Positions 1 through 12,330 of a stretch of DNA of 64,000 bases are shown piece after piece. Position 1 is the first letter of the stretch, and every line of letters starts with the position of its first letter. Both the position numbers and the translations under genes were made by a program. A model generated the notes under the pieces. That model saw only the letters and a list, made by a program, of their open reading frames with translations. It was not told where the DNA came from and made no database searches. Source of the stretch: Hymenolepis diminuta (Eukaryota > Platyhelminthes > Cestoda > Cyclophyllidea > Hymenolepididae); NCBI GenBank assembly GCA_900708905.1, contig CAADRB010000055.1:842495-906494 (forward strand), in the 5' to 3' direction.

Positions 1-2224
1 TCGACGATCTCAATAAACATGAGGTGAAGCCAGTGAATATTGTTCAGATGTAGCAAAAATATGCGATTCGCATTCCTAACAAATTCCTTATGATGATGTT
101 GGTGAAGTTACTTGTTTTTAAAGAATTCTTTGGTAAATATGACCTCAAATTCTACCTACCGGCAGAATGATCATCTTCACTAATATTAAGACATCGGAAA
201 CATTCCAGAAATGCTATAGAGCTAATTGGAAATATCTTTTATTCCTTCTACTAGATCAATTTAGTTAACTAGATAGCGGAACTCAAAACTATGCGAAAAA
301 ATAAACCGATGCTTTCACTGTTTTTTTTATTGCCATTTGAAAGATCACAAGAATTGACTTATTATCCATTCTCCTTTGACGGCAATAGAGCGGAATCCAA
401 ATCACCTTTCAAGTGCTGTCAGGCCAAAAACGCACTGACCAGCTAAGGACATTTGCACAGGATTATATTTTATTTATGTCTATAATTGGCGCTCGGCTTA
501 CAAGCGCGCACATATCTTTCTATTTTTTTGCTTGTCAAGAGTGCTTATGTTTTAGCCACCAACATTTGAGAAGTATGGTTCGAGGCCCACCAGAGAGATA
601 GAGTACTAACTTCACTTGTTGATATTACCCAACAGAGGGTTAGGTGGATATAAGCTTCCCGATCAAAGGGTCCAGAGAATATCTTCCCCATACCCCAAAT
701 GGGTATTGAGAAGAAATAAACAAAAAGAAACCATTTTAATATTTCTGGTTAAGTATGGAATATTTTCTAATAGAAAAATTGGAGTTCCCAAAGATAAAAG
801 CATAACTTTCCTTATAGACTGTAGTATAAACATCTCGGTTTTTTTAAATAATACTAGTTAGGAAGCTGAAGAAAAGCACGCAAATCACTAACTCAAAAGG
901 ATTAAGACACAGCCAATATCCCCTACGAACCTCGATATCAGAATATGGCAAATAGACACGCCAATCATCTAGCGGAAAGAAATAATAATTTAGATTACCT
1001 GGTTTAGATACTATAACATGTTCATTGTACCACTACTAAAAAACAGTCATCAGTAGACGTCAATTAAAGCGTAAAAAATAAACATAGTCGTGACCAAGGC
1101 AAATTAATCAAGTAAACTCGTACAAGAACCGTGAAATGGTGCGAATGTTCGTAGAAGAGAAAGCAAAGCTACCTCTATGATCTGGCTGAGTTAGGCTTAG
1201 GGACATCCCTTTAAATCGAATGATTTTAAGGGCTAATAGGAAACATCAATCTTTCCAAGATCAGGAGAACGAGAGTTAAGGTGGATCAGAGTGTATTAGG
1301 CGATCGCAAAGGAAGGAGAACTGATACTTTAAAGGGTAAAAGGCTAAATAAGGAGGCTGCCTGGTTTTGTTTCGACCTGTGAGTCGCTCTGGGGTTGTTT
1401 ATAGTGTGAGGACGGATGAGTCATTGTGTGCGTTCTAGCAAAGTAATGCTTTTACATTATCAGCGAAATGTGACAATCAATATGACCTACAAGGGCCTAA
1501 TTTCTGGATGTTTCACGTATTGCAAAATGCAAGGGTGGTTAAAACCCCATATGTGAATGTCATGCGCATTGTTAACAAGAAATGCGATGCAAGTCACGTA
1601 AATAAACCTTTTGAGAGAGTTATGAAAGATAACTGTACATATAAAGAAGTAAACATTGCACACCCCAAGAACCAAATCGTACTACCCTCTCCTAAAAATA
1701 TCACCTTATAGCCATGCATCCACTTATCCGAACAGTATGATGCATTCTAGCTTTATTTATAAACTAACTTTCACTGATGCTAAAAAGTCAAATTTCATTG
1801 CTCTAATTGATTCAATGAAAATAATCCAATAAAGCCAAAAAATTTCTGTCTGCTTCAAGACAAAAAGTCAAATAAAACCAGTGGAAGTTAAAATCTATTT
1901 AAGTAAATAATGCTGAGATGCAATCACATTCACATGGTTCGCCTCTCGTATGCGCTACTCCAATTGAGATTAAGGCTGGAAAATGAACATTTATACTTAG
2001 TTCCTATAAGTCAACAAACCGTAATTAAAGAATTTAAAATTAGGGAAAATACTCAATGAAAAATAAAAAGAGTTTTATTTGGTATATCTTGTGAAAAGAT
2101 TTTAACATTATTATCATTAATGGATATGAGAGAACAAATGAGATTCTTTGTTTTGTGAAATACACAAGTTAATTAATGAGAAATTGAAAGTGTGCCTATC
2201 CACCCCAATTTAATCAACTGACGC

Positions 2225-2400
2225 ATAAAGCACAGAATATTCTGGACATGAGTTCACACATTACTCCAAAGGAAAATTCATAAACGTTAAATTTTGGGAC
2301 GTGAAGTGAGATACCTCATTCAATGAATAATGTACAACCCAAATTCAAAAACAAATAAATGAAGTGAGACTTCTTTAATATTCTGACTTTATCCCCAACT
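2225..2400 (+). repeat. Family B interspersed repeat, copy 1 (partial)
   Basis: It shares ordered motifs with the other copies: GAATATTCTGGACA, then TTTGGGACGTGAAGT, then TGTACAACCC, then an AAATGAAGTGAGACT-like block. The same order is seen at 2560-2840, 12030-12330 and 52385-52720. No coding potential was seen. Confidence 0.5.
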
Positions 2401-2559
2401 TCTACATGATCACCACCCATTTATCTTCCATTGGACTATTTTACAGTTATACGAGTTAAGGCAAAATAAAGTGAAATCCTTTTTCCATGCTATGGGTTAC
2501 AACATAATAATGTTTACAACAATATCAACGTAGCTTGAGGCATATCAGCTCTGTTATGT

Positions 2560-2840
2560 TAAGATCATGCAAGCTGCTTTATAACATGTAGGCTCATTCT
2601 GCTTTTTCAACCTTTTGGAGAAAAATTATTTGGAATTTTCAAGCCAATAAGCATCTGATATTCTGGACAAGAATTTGTTCAATAATTCAAGTGATGATTC
2701 ATTAAATTTGACTACCTATAAAGTATATGTTGTACAACCCGAATGCAAAAATTAAATGAAGACTCATTGATACCTTGATTTGACCCTCAACACAGTCTCA
2801 ACCCTCTCAACTTTACCAACTATCAAACTTACCGTTAACC
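2560..2840 (+). repeat. Family B interspersed repeat, copy 2
   Basis: It begins with ATCATGCAAGCTG, as in the copies at 12050 (CTGCAAGCTGTTAAAT) and 52395 (CATGTAAGCTGTTTAAT). It then continues through CAACCTTTTGGAGAAAAA, GATATTCTGGACAAG, TGTACAACCCGAAT and GAAGACTCATTGATACC. The length is about 280 bp. Confidence 0.55.
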
Positions 2841-2921
2841 GATTTTTGCTGCTTTTTCACGATGAAAGTTGTAAATTTATTACAAATAATATCAAAATGG
2901 TTTAATATGAATTGAACTCAC

Positions 2922-3279
2922 CAACTATCCAGTGTCTCAGTATGTAAAATTGAACCAGCAGTGCAGTTCCATACAGAAGTGCAACAAACGCCACAGGTAG
3001 AATGAGAAACACCAGTCCGATTGGCCAAAGCCAAGCAAGACAAGCAGCCACATATCTTGGCAGATGTCGTGTCAGGACAGCAAGGAGTTCAAAGAGGAGA
3101 TGAGGCAGTGCAAGCTTTGCTTCAGCTTGATCTGAGATGACTCCGCAGGTGTCATTGCATAGGGAAGCTGGAGATGATGATGGAAAGAAGTGGTCATGGA
3201 GGGCGAAGAGGGATAGAAGAAGGAGGGAAGCTGCGAGGGTGAGGACAACGAGGAGAGAGAAAAGAGAAGAAAGACACAT
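2922..3279 (-). CDS. TMEM68-like membrane protein, first coding exon (partial gene)
   Basis: This exon encodes 119 residues plus one base. It starts at the ATG at 3279, which lies 11 nt downstream of a strong acceptor-like site (AG at 3291-3292), and it ends at a GTGAGT donor (2921-2916). The protein opens with a very hydrophobic Leu-rich segment (about residues 4-24), continues with a short luminal-looking loop with two Cys, and ends in a second long hydrophobic segment. That segment contains LVFLILPVAFVALLYG followed by FYILRHW, which resembles the segment containing LILLILP and FLLYLT near the N terminus of vertebrate TMEM68, a membrane acyltransferase (MGAT/DGAT-like) of the endoplasmic reticulum. 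The catalytic domain is not in the window, so the call rests on one hydrophobic block. Other multi-pass proteins are possible. Confidence 0.45.
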
Positions 3280-3312
3280 TGTCCTAGCACCTGGCAAGGG
3301 AGAGTGAATGCG
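3280..3312 (-). promoter_or_regulatory. 3' splice acceptor-like site just upstream of the TMEM68-like ATG
   Basis: On the minus strand a CTAAC branch-point-like element and a pyrimidine-rich run lead into CAG at 3293-3291. This is followed by only 11 nt before the ATG at 3279. It could be the acceptor of a 5' UTR intron or of spliced-leader trans-splicing. Confidence 0.45.
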
Positions 3313-6300
3313 TTAGGGGGCCGAATGGAATATTTTCGATACAACCAAGCTTCATTTCGCTTGCAATAAATCATCGATTATTAGATTCATGTGCTAGCAA
3401 CTGGGTATGTAACACCACCACTGAAGCCACAACTATTACTACAATTATTGACTAACTTGGCGGCCAATCACTTACTATGTATCAAATTCTATAAACGCAT
3501 GTTTACCTTCTTAATATAAAATTGCTGTTTGGGCTACACATCATCTTCTTTCTACCTGGAGTCTGAATGATTGTAGCTTTACAAAGGAGCAGCTGCAGCA
3601 TTATAAAGGAATACATAAAAGTGTTATATTGTATTACTGGCCCCTTTACCAATTGCCATTATCCCCGTCCAGACCTAGGGGATGAAGGCAAATAACATTT
3701 TCGATCTCCGCTTTGTAGGAAAATACCTCCTTTTATACACAAGTTAGATAAAGGGATTGTTTGAAAACAACGACATTTCATTCCTAGATTTGAGCATGGG
3801 AAAAAAGTGATCGGTAAATCTATTGCCCGAGTAACCAATTCCATTCACGAAATTTTGAGTTCTGCTCAGAGCACCGGAAATATATGATACTGTCTCATAT
3901 CACCGTCGCTAAAATTTCATTAGCTTCATGAAATCTCTTCGACTCTTTTAGAAATACAAAGTTCATCCACAAACAAGTGTGCTTTTAAGTTAAGAAATAT
4001 TTTAACTCAAAGATGATTAAGCCATTATCCAGCAGCATTAATATTAATTCTCAACTTATTAATACCAATAACTCCCTTGCTAATCAAAGAAAGCGTGTTC
4101 CAATACTTATCTTGAAGAATAGCATCATGGAGCCTCTCCGATGAGAAATTCTAATTCTGACAAATTTAAACAGTGCTGTTGGCCATTCCGTTCACAGGAT
4201 GTGCACCGACAGATACCGAAGGTGTGACCTCTGACTTGACAGACGTGTACACTGACTACTGGATCACCAGTAACAATTTACTATTGAGGTGTTCTTGAGG
4301 AGAAGCATATTCCATTCCGAAGAGAGAAGAGAAATAATCTGATGAGGCGATACCGGAATGCTATCCAGTCTGAACTGAATAAAAAACAAAAGGTACTTTC
4401 CCTCTCCTCAAAATTTAAAATTATAAAGCCACGCATCAATTTGTCCGACTAGGACAATATACGCTAACGAGCATTTTTTATTACTATTCACTAATACGGA
4501 GTTCTCAGGCATCATTAAAATGAAGAAATAAGACACGTGCAAAGTTAAACAGGGAATGAAATCTTTGGAGGGGTCAGTCTACCAAGGGTGAGAAACCCAA
4601 TCAAGTTAGTTCCGCTTTCCTAAGTCTCAGAAGTTTAGATAAGAGTAAAATACAATGAATTTTCGCCGAAAACAGAGAGCGACCCAACATCGTGGAAAGC
4701 ATCACTTTGAATTCGACACCAATTGTTTGAATAATGGAATATCAAGTACCACATTTCTAAATACAAAACCCAGGACGGCCAACTGTGCCTCTTCTGAATC
4801 CAATGACTAATTTTGAATGATCCTAACCTGTGTGACTTTACAGTGCAATCCATTTAACAATGATCCATCATTCCGTCACACAATGTAAAATACAATTCAC
4901 TGTAAGGTACGCATACTGGACTAACATTAACCTTCATTTGTTTGTGGGTTTAGTAAAACCAATCATAAAAGAAGGGTTTGAAGAAAGTTTAAAGAGATGG
5001 ATATCCTCAGCATTAAGGTAATAACTGTAGAGCCGGGGATAACCAAAACCTCATCTCAAAGCGGCTTAACTGCCACCCCCAAAATACTCAAAGCCAAAAG
5101 AGTGACTGAATACGTCCCTTGGGTTCCATGGGATTCGTTTGTTATAATCTCAACAGATAGTTAAAAAAAGGAAAATCTTTATGACGTCAACAAACAACTG
5201 TGCAACATTTATATTGGAGAAAAGATGTTCACAAATCCGATGCCCAAGCAGAAAAGCACACTTCTCAAGGTAGGGTATTCTAGAATCGTGTTTATGAGAA
5301 GCATGCGACCTGCAACCCTTCATGTCGACCGAAAGTACCCAGCGCCGTGGGCCATCAATACCACTTGATGCGTGACGGAGAGAATCAGTCATGTTCTATG
5401 ACTCAGTGGAAGTGTATTTCGAACACAATGTCAACAGCGCACCCGATTATGAGTAAGTTTGATCATTATTTTTTGCCAGAGGAGTAGCAATCGGCAGCAT
5501 ATCTAATGAGAAACTTGAATTCGGCTACCCTTCAGTTTAACTGTTTGAATTAGTACATTTCATTACACTATTCAGTGGTAGTACACCGATAAGTATTGAA
5601 TCCTGAACTTTGCATATGTGTAGTACACCCAACAGTATTATTTCGTTCAAAAACCAAAATGCATTTTAACGGCAGAAAAGGATAGAGGAGTAACAAAAAT
5701 TACGTACCTGAAAAGAATGAGTAACTACATATTTAGTCAAAATACACAATGAAGTTAATGGAGCTTTCCAAGGCGTTATAAGCTAAGGACACCGCCCATA
5801 AGTTCAAAAAATAAAATAACTGCAAATGAATTAGTTTCTTCATGGGAAAAAACTGAATACGAAACGGAGCTTGAGTGAAGTTGTTAAGCATAGTGAAATC
5901 TCAAAACCATAGTGTAGACAATCGCTATTACAGACAGTGAATAATTTACAAACATCCCACACGGATTATTTACTCATATAATAATAACGTGACAGTGTGT
6001 GTTAACAAAAAATAAAATATATTGCTTAGAATATTCATTAAAAACAAAAATTGATCAAAAGTAAACACAAAAGGTTGCTCAAGTGAGTATTGCCAGTAAA
6101 TTAAATACGGATATAGCGAACATAAACTAAAACATCCTTAAAACGAGAAATTCTTGAAAAATAAAATACAATGTGAAAGAAAAATGTTAAACAGTGCTTT
6201 TAAATTATATCAATAGAAATTCAAAAAGGGGAACGGTTGGGTTTAAGCTGAACATACCGTATTATTCAAAAATAGGACTTCAGAAGCTCAAGTTGACAAA

Positions 6301-8144
6301 GAAGAAGACTGATATATAAATGATTTTAAATTCGTGAGTAGGAAGATAATCTATGACTAGACGAAAGCCAGGCTGGAACTTCTAGAAAAAAAGATGATCA
6401 AATTGAGTACACGATAGCGTCTAAAATGCATCAACGTTAACAAAGACCTCAATGAAAAATGTCCACGAGTTAAATTTTTTGACCAAAATGCTATAAATGA
6501 TATGACCAATGAAATGACAGGCAAACTATATTAATACTAGCAATTAAAATATACAACGCATGAAAAATCATGATTCATAGGCGGACATTGCAAAAATTTT
6601 ACAAGAGTCAGATAAGGGGACCACAGATAGCAATTAAATTTATCATTACATTTCATTGATTGGAATATGCGTCACAGATAGACTGTTCACAGCCTTGAAA
6701 TTTTAAGTAGAGCTCAAGAAGACAAACGAATTAATATCAAGGGCGTCCTCACTTGCTTAAACTATTTTGTCTATAAAGAATTGATCACGTTGTATATAAT
6801 AATAATTTAATAATAATAATGTTTTTTTTTCTTCTATTCCTTCCATATTTTTGAAAGCGTGTATCTGAAAGTCAAATATCCTAAGCTTAGAAGTGAACAT
6901 ATTTTATTCATTGTATGCTATAATTTTTCTATTAATATCATAATAATTGGGTTTGAATAGTTTATGCGAATGCTTTTTCAAAGTATTTTATCACTGTATT
7001 TCGCAAAAGCCACTTCGTAAGCTGTGAATATCTCAAAAATTAATCACGAACATCACAGACTGCGCATTTAATAATGGAGAGGTAACGCATTAAAAATGTA
7101 AATAGTTCCGACAATGATACATTTTCATAAAAGTTTTCACATTGAATTAAATACATTAATACATCTTATAGTAATGCATCATTGGCCATTTCTCATTTCT
7201 ATTACGAATTAATTGCTAAAGCTCTTCTCAAACTAATTTAGATTTCGAAACTTATTTTTATCGTGCCTTATTTAATCAGTCTCGGTGCGAAATATTATAC
7301 GCAGAGTTCATGTGTAGCTGTATCACTAGTAATTAAGGATTTGATGAGAGCATCAAACCCATATCATTTCACCTACAAATATGCGAACATTTGAATCGTC
7401 AATAATAAAAGACTAGTTTGCTGACGAAATAAACCAATCCACATCATTTTCAGCTCTTTCCGATTAAAATATCAACTGATGAATTATATATGCACGAACT
7501 TATAGGAAAACTATGTTTTCCCGGGGATTATTCTTACATGTTAGATTCCTCATTATCCAATTTTATCTCAGACGAATTTATCTACATTATGGTTATGACT
7601 GGTGCGTAATATAAACCGACCTATCGATACGAAAACGTGCTTCCCATTCTGACGTGTTAGTTTGGGCAGCTTTGTGCTATGGTATTATCGGGTTGTATTT
7701 GTAGTCAGTGCAGTGTTTTAGTGAATCTAAGGGTCGATAACGGTATACAAAAGAGAAGATTATAGCACAAACATTTCATAAATAATAATCAAGAATACAA
7801 AGATATAAAAAGGTAGAAAATATGGATTCCTTAAGCCAAATTTCGGATGGGCGAACTATGGCATGCCAAGGTGTCAATTCGTACACTTTTCAACATATCC
7901 GATTCATTCAATTCAATTCCCCCTTTATTCAAGGAAAACGATTTCAGATTCTGTTCCTTGATCTAAAAGATGAGTAGAAAAAAGCGATTACGGTTAGTCT
8001 AAAATAATTACATCTGCTCTCTTACAATTATATCAAGGTATAAAGAGAAATGTCACTGATAGGGAAAATAGAAAACCCCATTTATTTCATCGTCTACGCT
8101 TGTATATGAAAAATTTCATAAATGGCATATTTCAATTAGAAGTT
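3313..8144. other. Intergenic region between the TMEM68-like gene and the inverted repeat
   Basis: No exon supported. It contains one SINE-like family C copy (about 4110-4300, minus orientation) and AT-rich low-complexity DNA, for example the ATAATAATAA-rich run near 6797-6825. The open frames here are short and not protein-like. Confidence 0.4.
4110..4300 (-). repeat. Family C repeat, tRNA-like SINE copy 1
   Basis: The block at 4183-4205 (GGCCATTCC, TTCAC, GGATGTGCAC) matches the block at 29765-29790 and, in opposite orientation, the sequence after the B-box-like motif at 15409. Read on the minus strand, the copy contains GGTGCACATCC, a degenerate pol III B box. It is diverged. Confidence 0.45.
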
Positions 8145-8395
8145 TGTCCTCAGAAATAGTGAGAAAATAAAGATTAACTTATATTTTAGTTATAACCACG
8201 TTTTTGTGCACACTGAGCCACAATATAGATTAGTGTGAATATTTCAGTAATTATTTTAAATAGAAGAAATATCAACCAAATAAAGTTGCGGACAATTTCT
8301 AAGGGAGATGTCAATTATTTTTCAAAATGTATATAAATAAATGGCACATAAAACACATAGTAAATAAAAAAAAACATACTGAGAACTTATACATT

Positions 8396-8900
8396 GAAGG
8401 ATGATTCTATTCGCGTCCCCCGTAATAGTACATCGACTTTTCGCCCCCGAAATCGCAGTGACGTTTTTTACGTCCCTATCGATTCCCCTCCCCCCCCCTT
8501 TTTTCTATAACAGCCTCGTTTCACCTAAAAGTACATCTGCGCTCATGTTCTTGTGCGCGTCCTTACCCAAGTGACTCGTATAAAACCGTCTTCGTTTTTC
8601 CACTAGCGTAACACACGCCCGCCAGCTACCGCTTCCCTCCCATCTCACCTCCTCTCTTCTTCAACTCCCTCTCCCTCCCCCCTCTTCTCTACTCGCTTCA
8701 ATCCTCCTTATGGTTTCCTTGAATACACTTTGGTCTAGTCAACTCTCGGTGTTCTGCTCCACAGTTATTCTTAGCTCTTACTCAAACAGCCACAAATTGG
8801 TGACTGTTGTTGCTCTTGTTAGTTGTCAACCGTTAGCAGTTATTCTATTCCCTACAATACGCTCAATTACGGAAAAAATAACTGAAGTAAGAAAATAAGG
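8396..8900 (+). repeat. Family A repeat, copy 1 (promoter-like module)
   Basis: About 500 bp. It shares with the copies at 14372 and 18028 the ordered motifs AAAGTACATCTGCGCTCATG, a CGCGTCC run, CAAGTGACTCGTATAAAA (TATA-like at 8579-8585), a long pyrimidine-rich tract and CTCGGTGTTCTGCTCC. The block from 8436 onward is missing from the matching position of the right inverted-repeat arm (junction at about 33724), so the arms differ by its presence. The exact ends are uncertain. Confidence 0.6.
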
Positions 8901-9977
8901 TAAGAGCCGTCTAAGTCCGCTTATGATCAATGCTGGGTTTGAAAACTAGGCATACATTTTATAAGTACATGGATTTGTCTTGTTTATTTATCTAATTGTG
9001 CTGAAGATAATGAGCAGTTCAGACAGATCATGCAAACGTTTCCTAATAAATAAAATACACGGAAACTGATATTTATTTCTTCCACAAACAGCGTTCCTGC
9101 ATTATTTTGATTCAACTTATTCTTACCTCTAAATATTTACAAATATGCGATCTCAATTTCCCCTTTCAATGCACTTACAGAATTCGATATTAAATTTATT
9201 AATACATACTCTATTCTAACTAGTCTCACGAATATCCACAACTCTGCCACCCATCCCCCACCACCCGCCACCCACCTTCCACCACCCACACCACATCCAA
9301 CCACATCTCAGATATCTACTCAAAGTTGTGCAAAGCTATAACAATAATCAAGTAGGCAATTCTCTCCACTACGAATTCACACACAGCAATGCAGAGACCT
9401 ACTTTTAGGTCCAATTCTAAGTCACAGACACACTCCCATCAGTATGTCTTCAACAAATTAAACCTCACATGGATTATAAATACATGTGCCGATTGAATAC
9501 GTACAACGGCATACAAACACTATACAAGAAAACCTCGTGGAGTAAACTCTACTGGGCTTTGTCATGCCCAATAAAATACCCTTCCCAGTCTCAATTACCC
9601 GCTCCACCTGCCTGTAAGAATTATTGAATACTTCAACTTTATCCACACTTATGTTACCCACCTTCTGTTGACTTCAACACTTACCACTCAACATGCCAGT
9701 AAGCACCTGACATTGTTCCCCACTTCTATGACAATTCCATTCTAAGAAACTATTTCGACAGGGATCCAGAGCTCTCAATGTAATGTCTACTGAGATGAGG
9801 AAAAAGCTACATTGGAGATCCCCAGTCTAGAAACACAGATTTCACTTTACACCTACGGCCACGACTAGATCTCCATTCATTCACATTTTCGAAAGCCTTC
9901 AGTTGCGGCTTACCCGTCGAGGGAAGTGAGTGAAATTGAAGTAGACTTGGGATTTTAAGCCCGAAATCACCCCGAAA

Positions 9978-10073
9978 TCATTCAGATTCCTCTGATTTTA
10001 CCAAGCTTTCAATACTGTCCTGTGGCGTCTCCTCCAACTCTAGAGTTGCAGAACCATTAGCTGGTATAAGCCC
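9978..10073 (-). CDS. Gene X exon 3 (C terminus)
   Basis: A phase-0 acceptor (CCTCAG) is followed by 31 codons ([15 protein letters not shown] and onward, acidic) and TGA. It is identical to 32596-32691 in the other arm. The intron before it is 491 bp (10074-10564). Confidence 0.5.
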   Translation of the reverse strand, partial: GLIPANGSATLELEETPQDSIESLVKSEESE

Positions 10074-11856
10074 CTGAGGTCCTTTTTTATTCTAATGACC
10101 AGAAAATCAGGGTAATGCCACCTTACATTGCCACTTTAACATTACCAAACTACTAAAAAAACACTGACATGTCTAAATCCTGGTCATTTACAAACAATTC
10201 ATACTGCCAAAACCATCACACTTTCAAATTCTACACCACCCTCTCCTATTAGAGCGTCATCGCATCAGTCTACTGCTACCTGTTCCCAGGTATTTTCCAA
10301 CAATTAAACAAATTGTAAACGTATTTTAGTTGTGTCAGGAGTAATACTACTACTACTACTACTAACATACTCTCTTTCTTCATAAAACACTGATCGAAAC
10401 GTTCACATAAGCATACAACAGATCGAAAGGTTCACATAAGCAAAAATAAATGACAAACTTGCCCAACTTTAGCCTCCTCATCCGCCATGTTGAACTCCAA
10501 CTCCCAAATTCCAACAGAATGAATAGAAGTGGTCATGGCTCAGGGCTCAGAGCTCAGGACTTACTCTAACAATCAATCCACTTGGGCGTTGCTCTAGCAA
10601 CCAAATAATGCTCCTATGAGCACTCGACCAGTGGTCGTCCTCACATGGGGCAATGGTAAGCGTCACTTTGATAGGTTTAAACAAATGACCTTCAAGGTAA
10701 GCTGACCACTTCGCATACATCAAACAGACAAATATTAATGCAATAGAAGGGCATAAGTAAAACGTCAGAGACAACAACCTTTTCACCACCAATTTATCAT
10801 CTTTATCCGGAATAAAACCATTCACATTCTTCAACCTTTTGAAATTATGATTCTCTATTTGAGACCCACATTCACTCTCTATTTTATATAAAGGATCTTC
10901 ATTTCTGTTAAGCATCAAGTCATCCTCTGATTCTTAAGAAACCGAAGACTTTTTGCTTTCAGCAGTGTAGAATTAGTCGGAGATGGCAAATAATATGTGC
11001 TCGTCACTTGTTACGACCTGATTAGTCTCTCAAAATAGACTACAATCCCGAAAAAGCCAGAATTCAGTGATGGCACGGGATTAAGCAAACTTCAGCAATC
11101 CAGGCAAAATTGCGCCGAGCAACAGATATTTGTAGTACATTTTAATAAATATACAAATTTTATGAATAATTAACAATAAATTGTTAATTCAATTCTTCTT
11201 CGATAGAATTTGTTTATTGCTTGGTAAATCAAGACAAAGGCATCCATAACGTATTGAAAAGCATCACAAATTTTACCGCAAAACTGTACCAACCAAGCAC
11301 TTGGTAGCTATTAGAAATGATGGTGACGCCCCCATCCTATCTTACATCTGCTATCAAATGAATTTGAAGTGATTTGTAAAAAGAACTGGCTCTAACCAAC
11401 CTATACTCCCTAAAGTATCCAAATTTAGGATATGGAGAATATGGGTAAAACAAATATAAGATGAAAAACACGACTTGGATGAAAACGACCTTAAATGTCA
11501 ATCTAAATTTAAAGATTTTTGTGAAATCAATTTTGATCCAAGTTTGGACGAAGAAACAAGAATAACTAAGAGAATTATTTTGAAAAACCGACAGATCACG
11601 AGCTTAAAAACGTCAAAATCTAAATTTTACGGATGTTCTGTCCAACTAAAAGGAAGACTCGAAGTTTTACTTAGAATTAAAGGTAGACATAAGAACACAA
11701 GCAGGAGTAAAGAGGACAAAATGAAATTTTGATTATGAAATACTGACCCAACGGCACTGCCACAAAACCGATTGTTTTATGTGAGAATAATTCCGGATCC
11801 GAACTCAAATGGATTAATGATTCATCTACCACTTCGTTTTTGTAATAGCTGCTCAT
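9978..11856 (-). CDS. Gene X: unrecognised single-pass membrane protein, 190 aa, three exons
   Basis: Proposed CDS is 11856-11748, 10932-10565 and 9978-10073 read on the minus strand, 573 nt with stop. The junction phases agree. The first exon ends 1 nt into a codon before a GTCAGT donor. The second starts after TTCTTAAG and ends in phase at AGA|GTAAGT. The third follows an ACCTCAG acceptor and runs in frame to TGA. The protein has an acidic/polar N terminus, basic residues just before one hydrophobic segment (about residues 89-109, [15 protein letters not shown]), then a C-terminal domain with the block [11 protein letters not shown] and an acidic tail ending in ESE. The charge pattern suggests a type II orientation. 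I recognise no family. Exons 2 and 3 lie in the inverted repeat and exon 1 lies outside it, so this copy looks like the source and the copy in ATP9 intron 1 the derivative. Exon 1 and its non-consensus donor are the least certain part. Confidence 0.5.
10344..10364. repeat. (TAC)6 microsatellite in the left arm
   Basis: Six TAC units. The right arm carries the exact complement with the same six units near 32304-32325. Confidence 0.85.
10565..10932 (-). CDS. Gene X exon 2 (transmembrane segment)
   Basis: Encodes residues 37-159, with the basic stretch DKDDKLVVKR followed by the single membrane segment and the Cys-containing block APCEDDHW. It has a consensus GTAAGT donor at 10564-10559. An in-frame TAA lies immediately before the acceptor-like TTAAG, which supports an exon start near 10932. 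Confidence 0.6.
11748..11856 (-). CDS. Gene X exon 1
   Basis: Encodes residues 1-36 plus one base, beginning MSSYYKNEVVDES and running to the block GFVAVPL. The donor GTCAGT (11747-11742) gives the phase needed by exon 2. It lies outside the duplicated arm. Confidence 0.4.
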
Positions 11857-12029
11857 ATTGATCTTATTTTTATACAATGCACCATATAATTAAAAAGCTC
11901 TCAAGAGTGCCAATATTCTGAGTGGAACAAAGAAAGAAAATAATCTTAGGAAATTTCTTACCCACCTTGAGTAAAAATACCTTAAGGAGTTCTGCTAACC
12001 TTACTTTTTTACCTATTTCATCTCCAATA

Positions 12030-12330
12030 TATTAAGACTGCAAGCTGTTAAATATTATGTAAAAACATTTGCCTTCTCAACAATTGGAAGAAAATGAGTT
12101 GAAGTAGCAAGACCGACCCTTCTTGATTGAAAAAAAGAAGACCGATCAATAAGCACTGCACCATGTAGACAAAAATTAGCTGTAATCCAGGGGATGAATC
12201 ATGAAATTTGAATTCTGGACCGTGAAATACTCATTTGACTACTATTGTATAACCCGAATCTAAAAATTAAGACTCATTTAAACCTTAAAGTTAATCTCAC
12301 GTTGTCATTTGTTGAACTTTTTGTTAACCA
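12030..12330 (+). repeat. Family B interspersed repeat, copy 3
   Basis: Contains GCAAGCTGTTAAAT, then GAATCATGAAATTTGAATTCTG, as in the copy near 52545, then TGTATAACCCGAAT and AAGACTCATTTAAACC, in the family order. Confidence 0.55.

Larger units (their letters stand above)
1..2921. other. Upstream flank / intron 1 of TMEM68-like gene, no exon recognised
   Basis: AT-rich sequence with short open frames only. If the minus-strand exon ending at 2922 belongs to a TMEM68-like gene, this whole stretch is the start of its first intron. I looked on the minus strand for the conserved next blocks of the family (a Trp-Asp-Gly block and the Tyr-His-Gly acyltransferase motif) and did not find them. Two partial copies of repeat family B lie at about 2225-2400 and 2560-2840. 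Confidence 0.4.
8145..11215 (-). repeat. Left arm of a long inverted repeat
   Basis: The reverse complement of this segment aligns with 30708-34060. Over about 8949-10690 the alignment is ungapped, with paired coordinates summing to 42669 (for example the frames at 9458-9661 and 33008-33211 are identical), and is almost free of mismatches. Outside that core the arms show frequent substitutions and small indels. The left arm has an extra block of about 510 bp (8436-8948) that overlaps repeat family A, and lacks the 780-bp block present at 31012-31790. It contains exons 2 and 3 of gene X. Confidence 0.9.

Noticed and set aside
1508..1711. 67-codon plus-strand frame near the left end
   Set aside because: Plausible composition but no splice sites, promoter or recognisable motif; the overlapping minus-strand frame is equally open.
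9458..9661. 67-codon open frame, identical in both arms (also 33008-33211)
   Set aside because: The identity follows from the converted repeat. The frame has no clear splice context linking it to gene X and a Val/Ser/Cys-rich, non-family composition.
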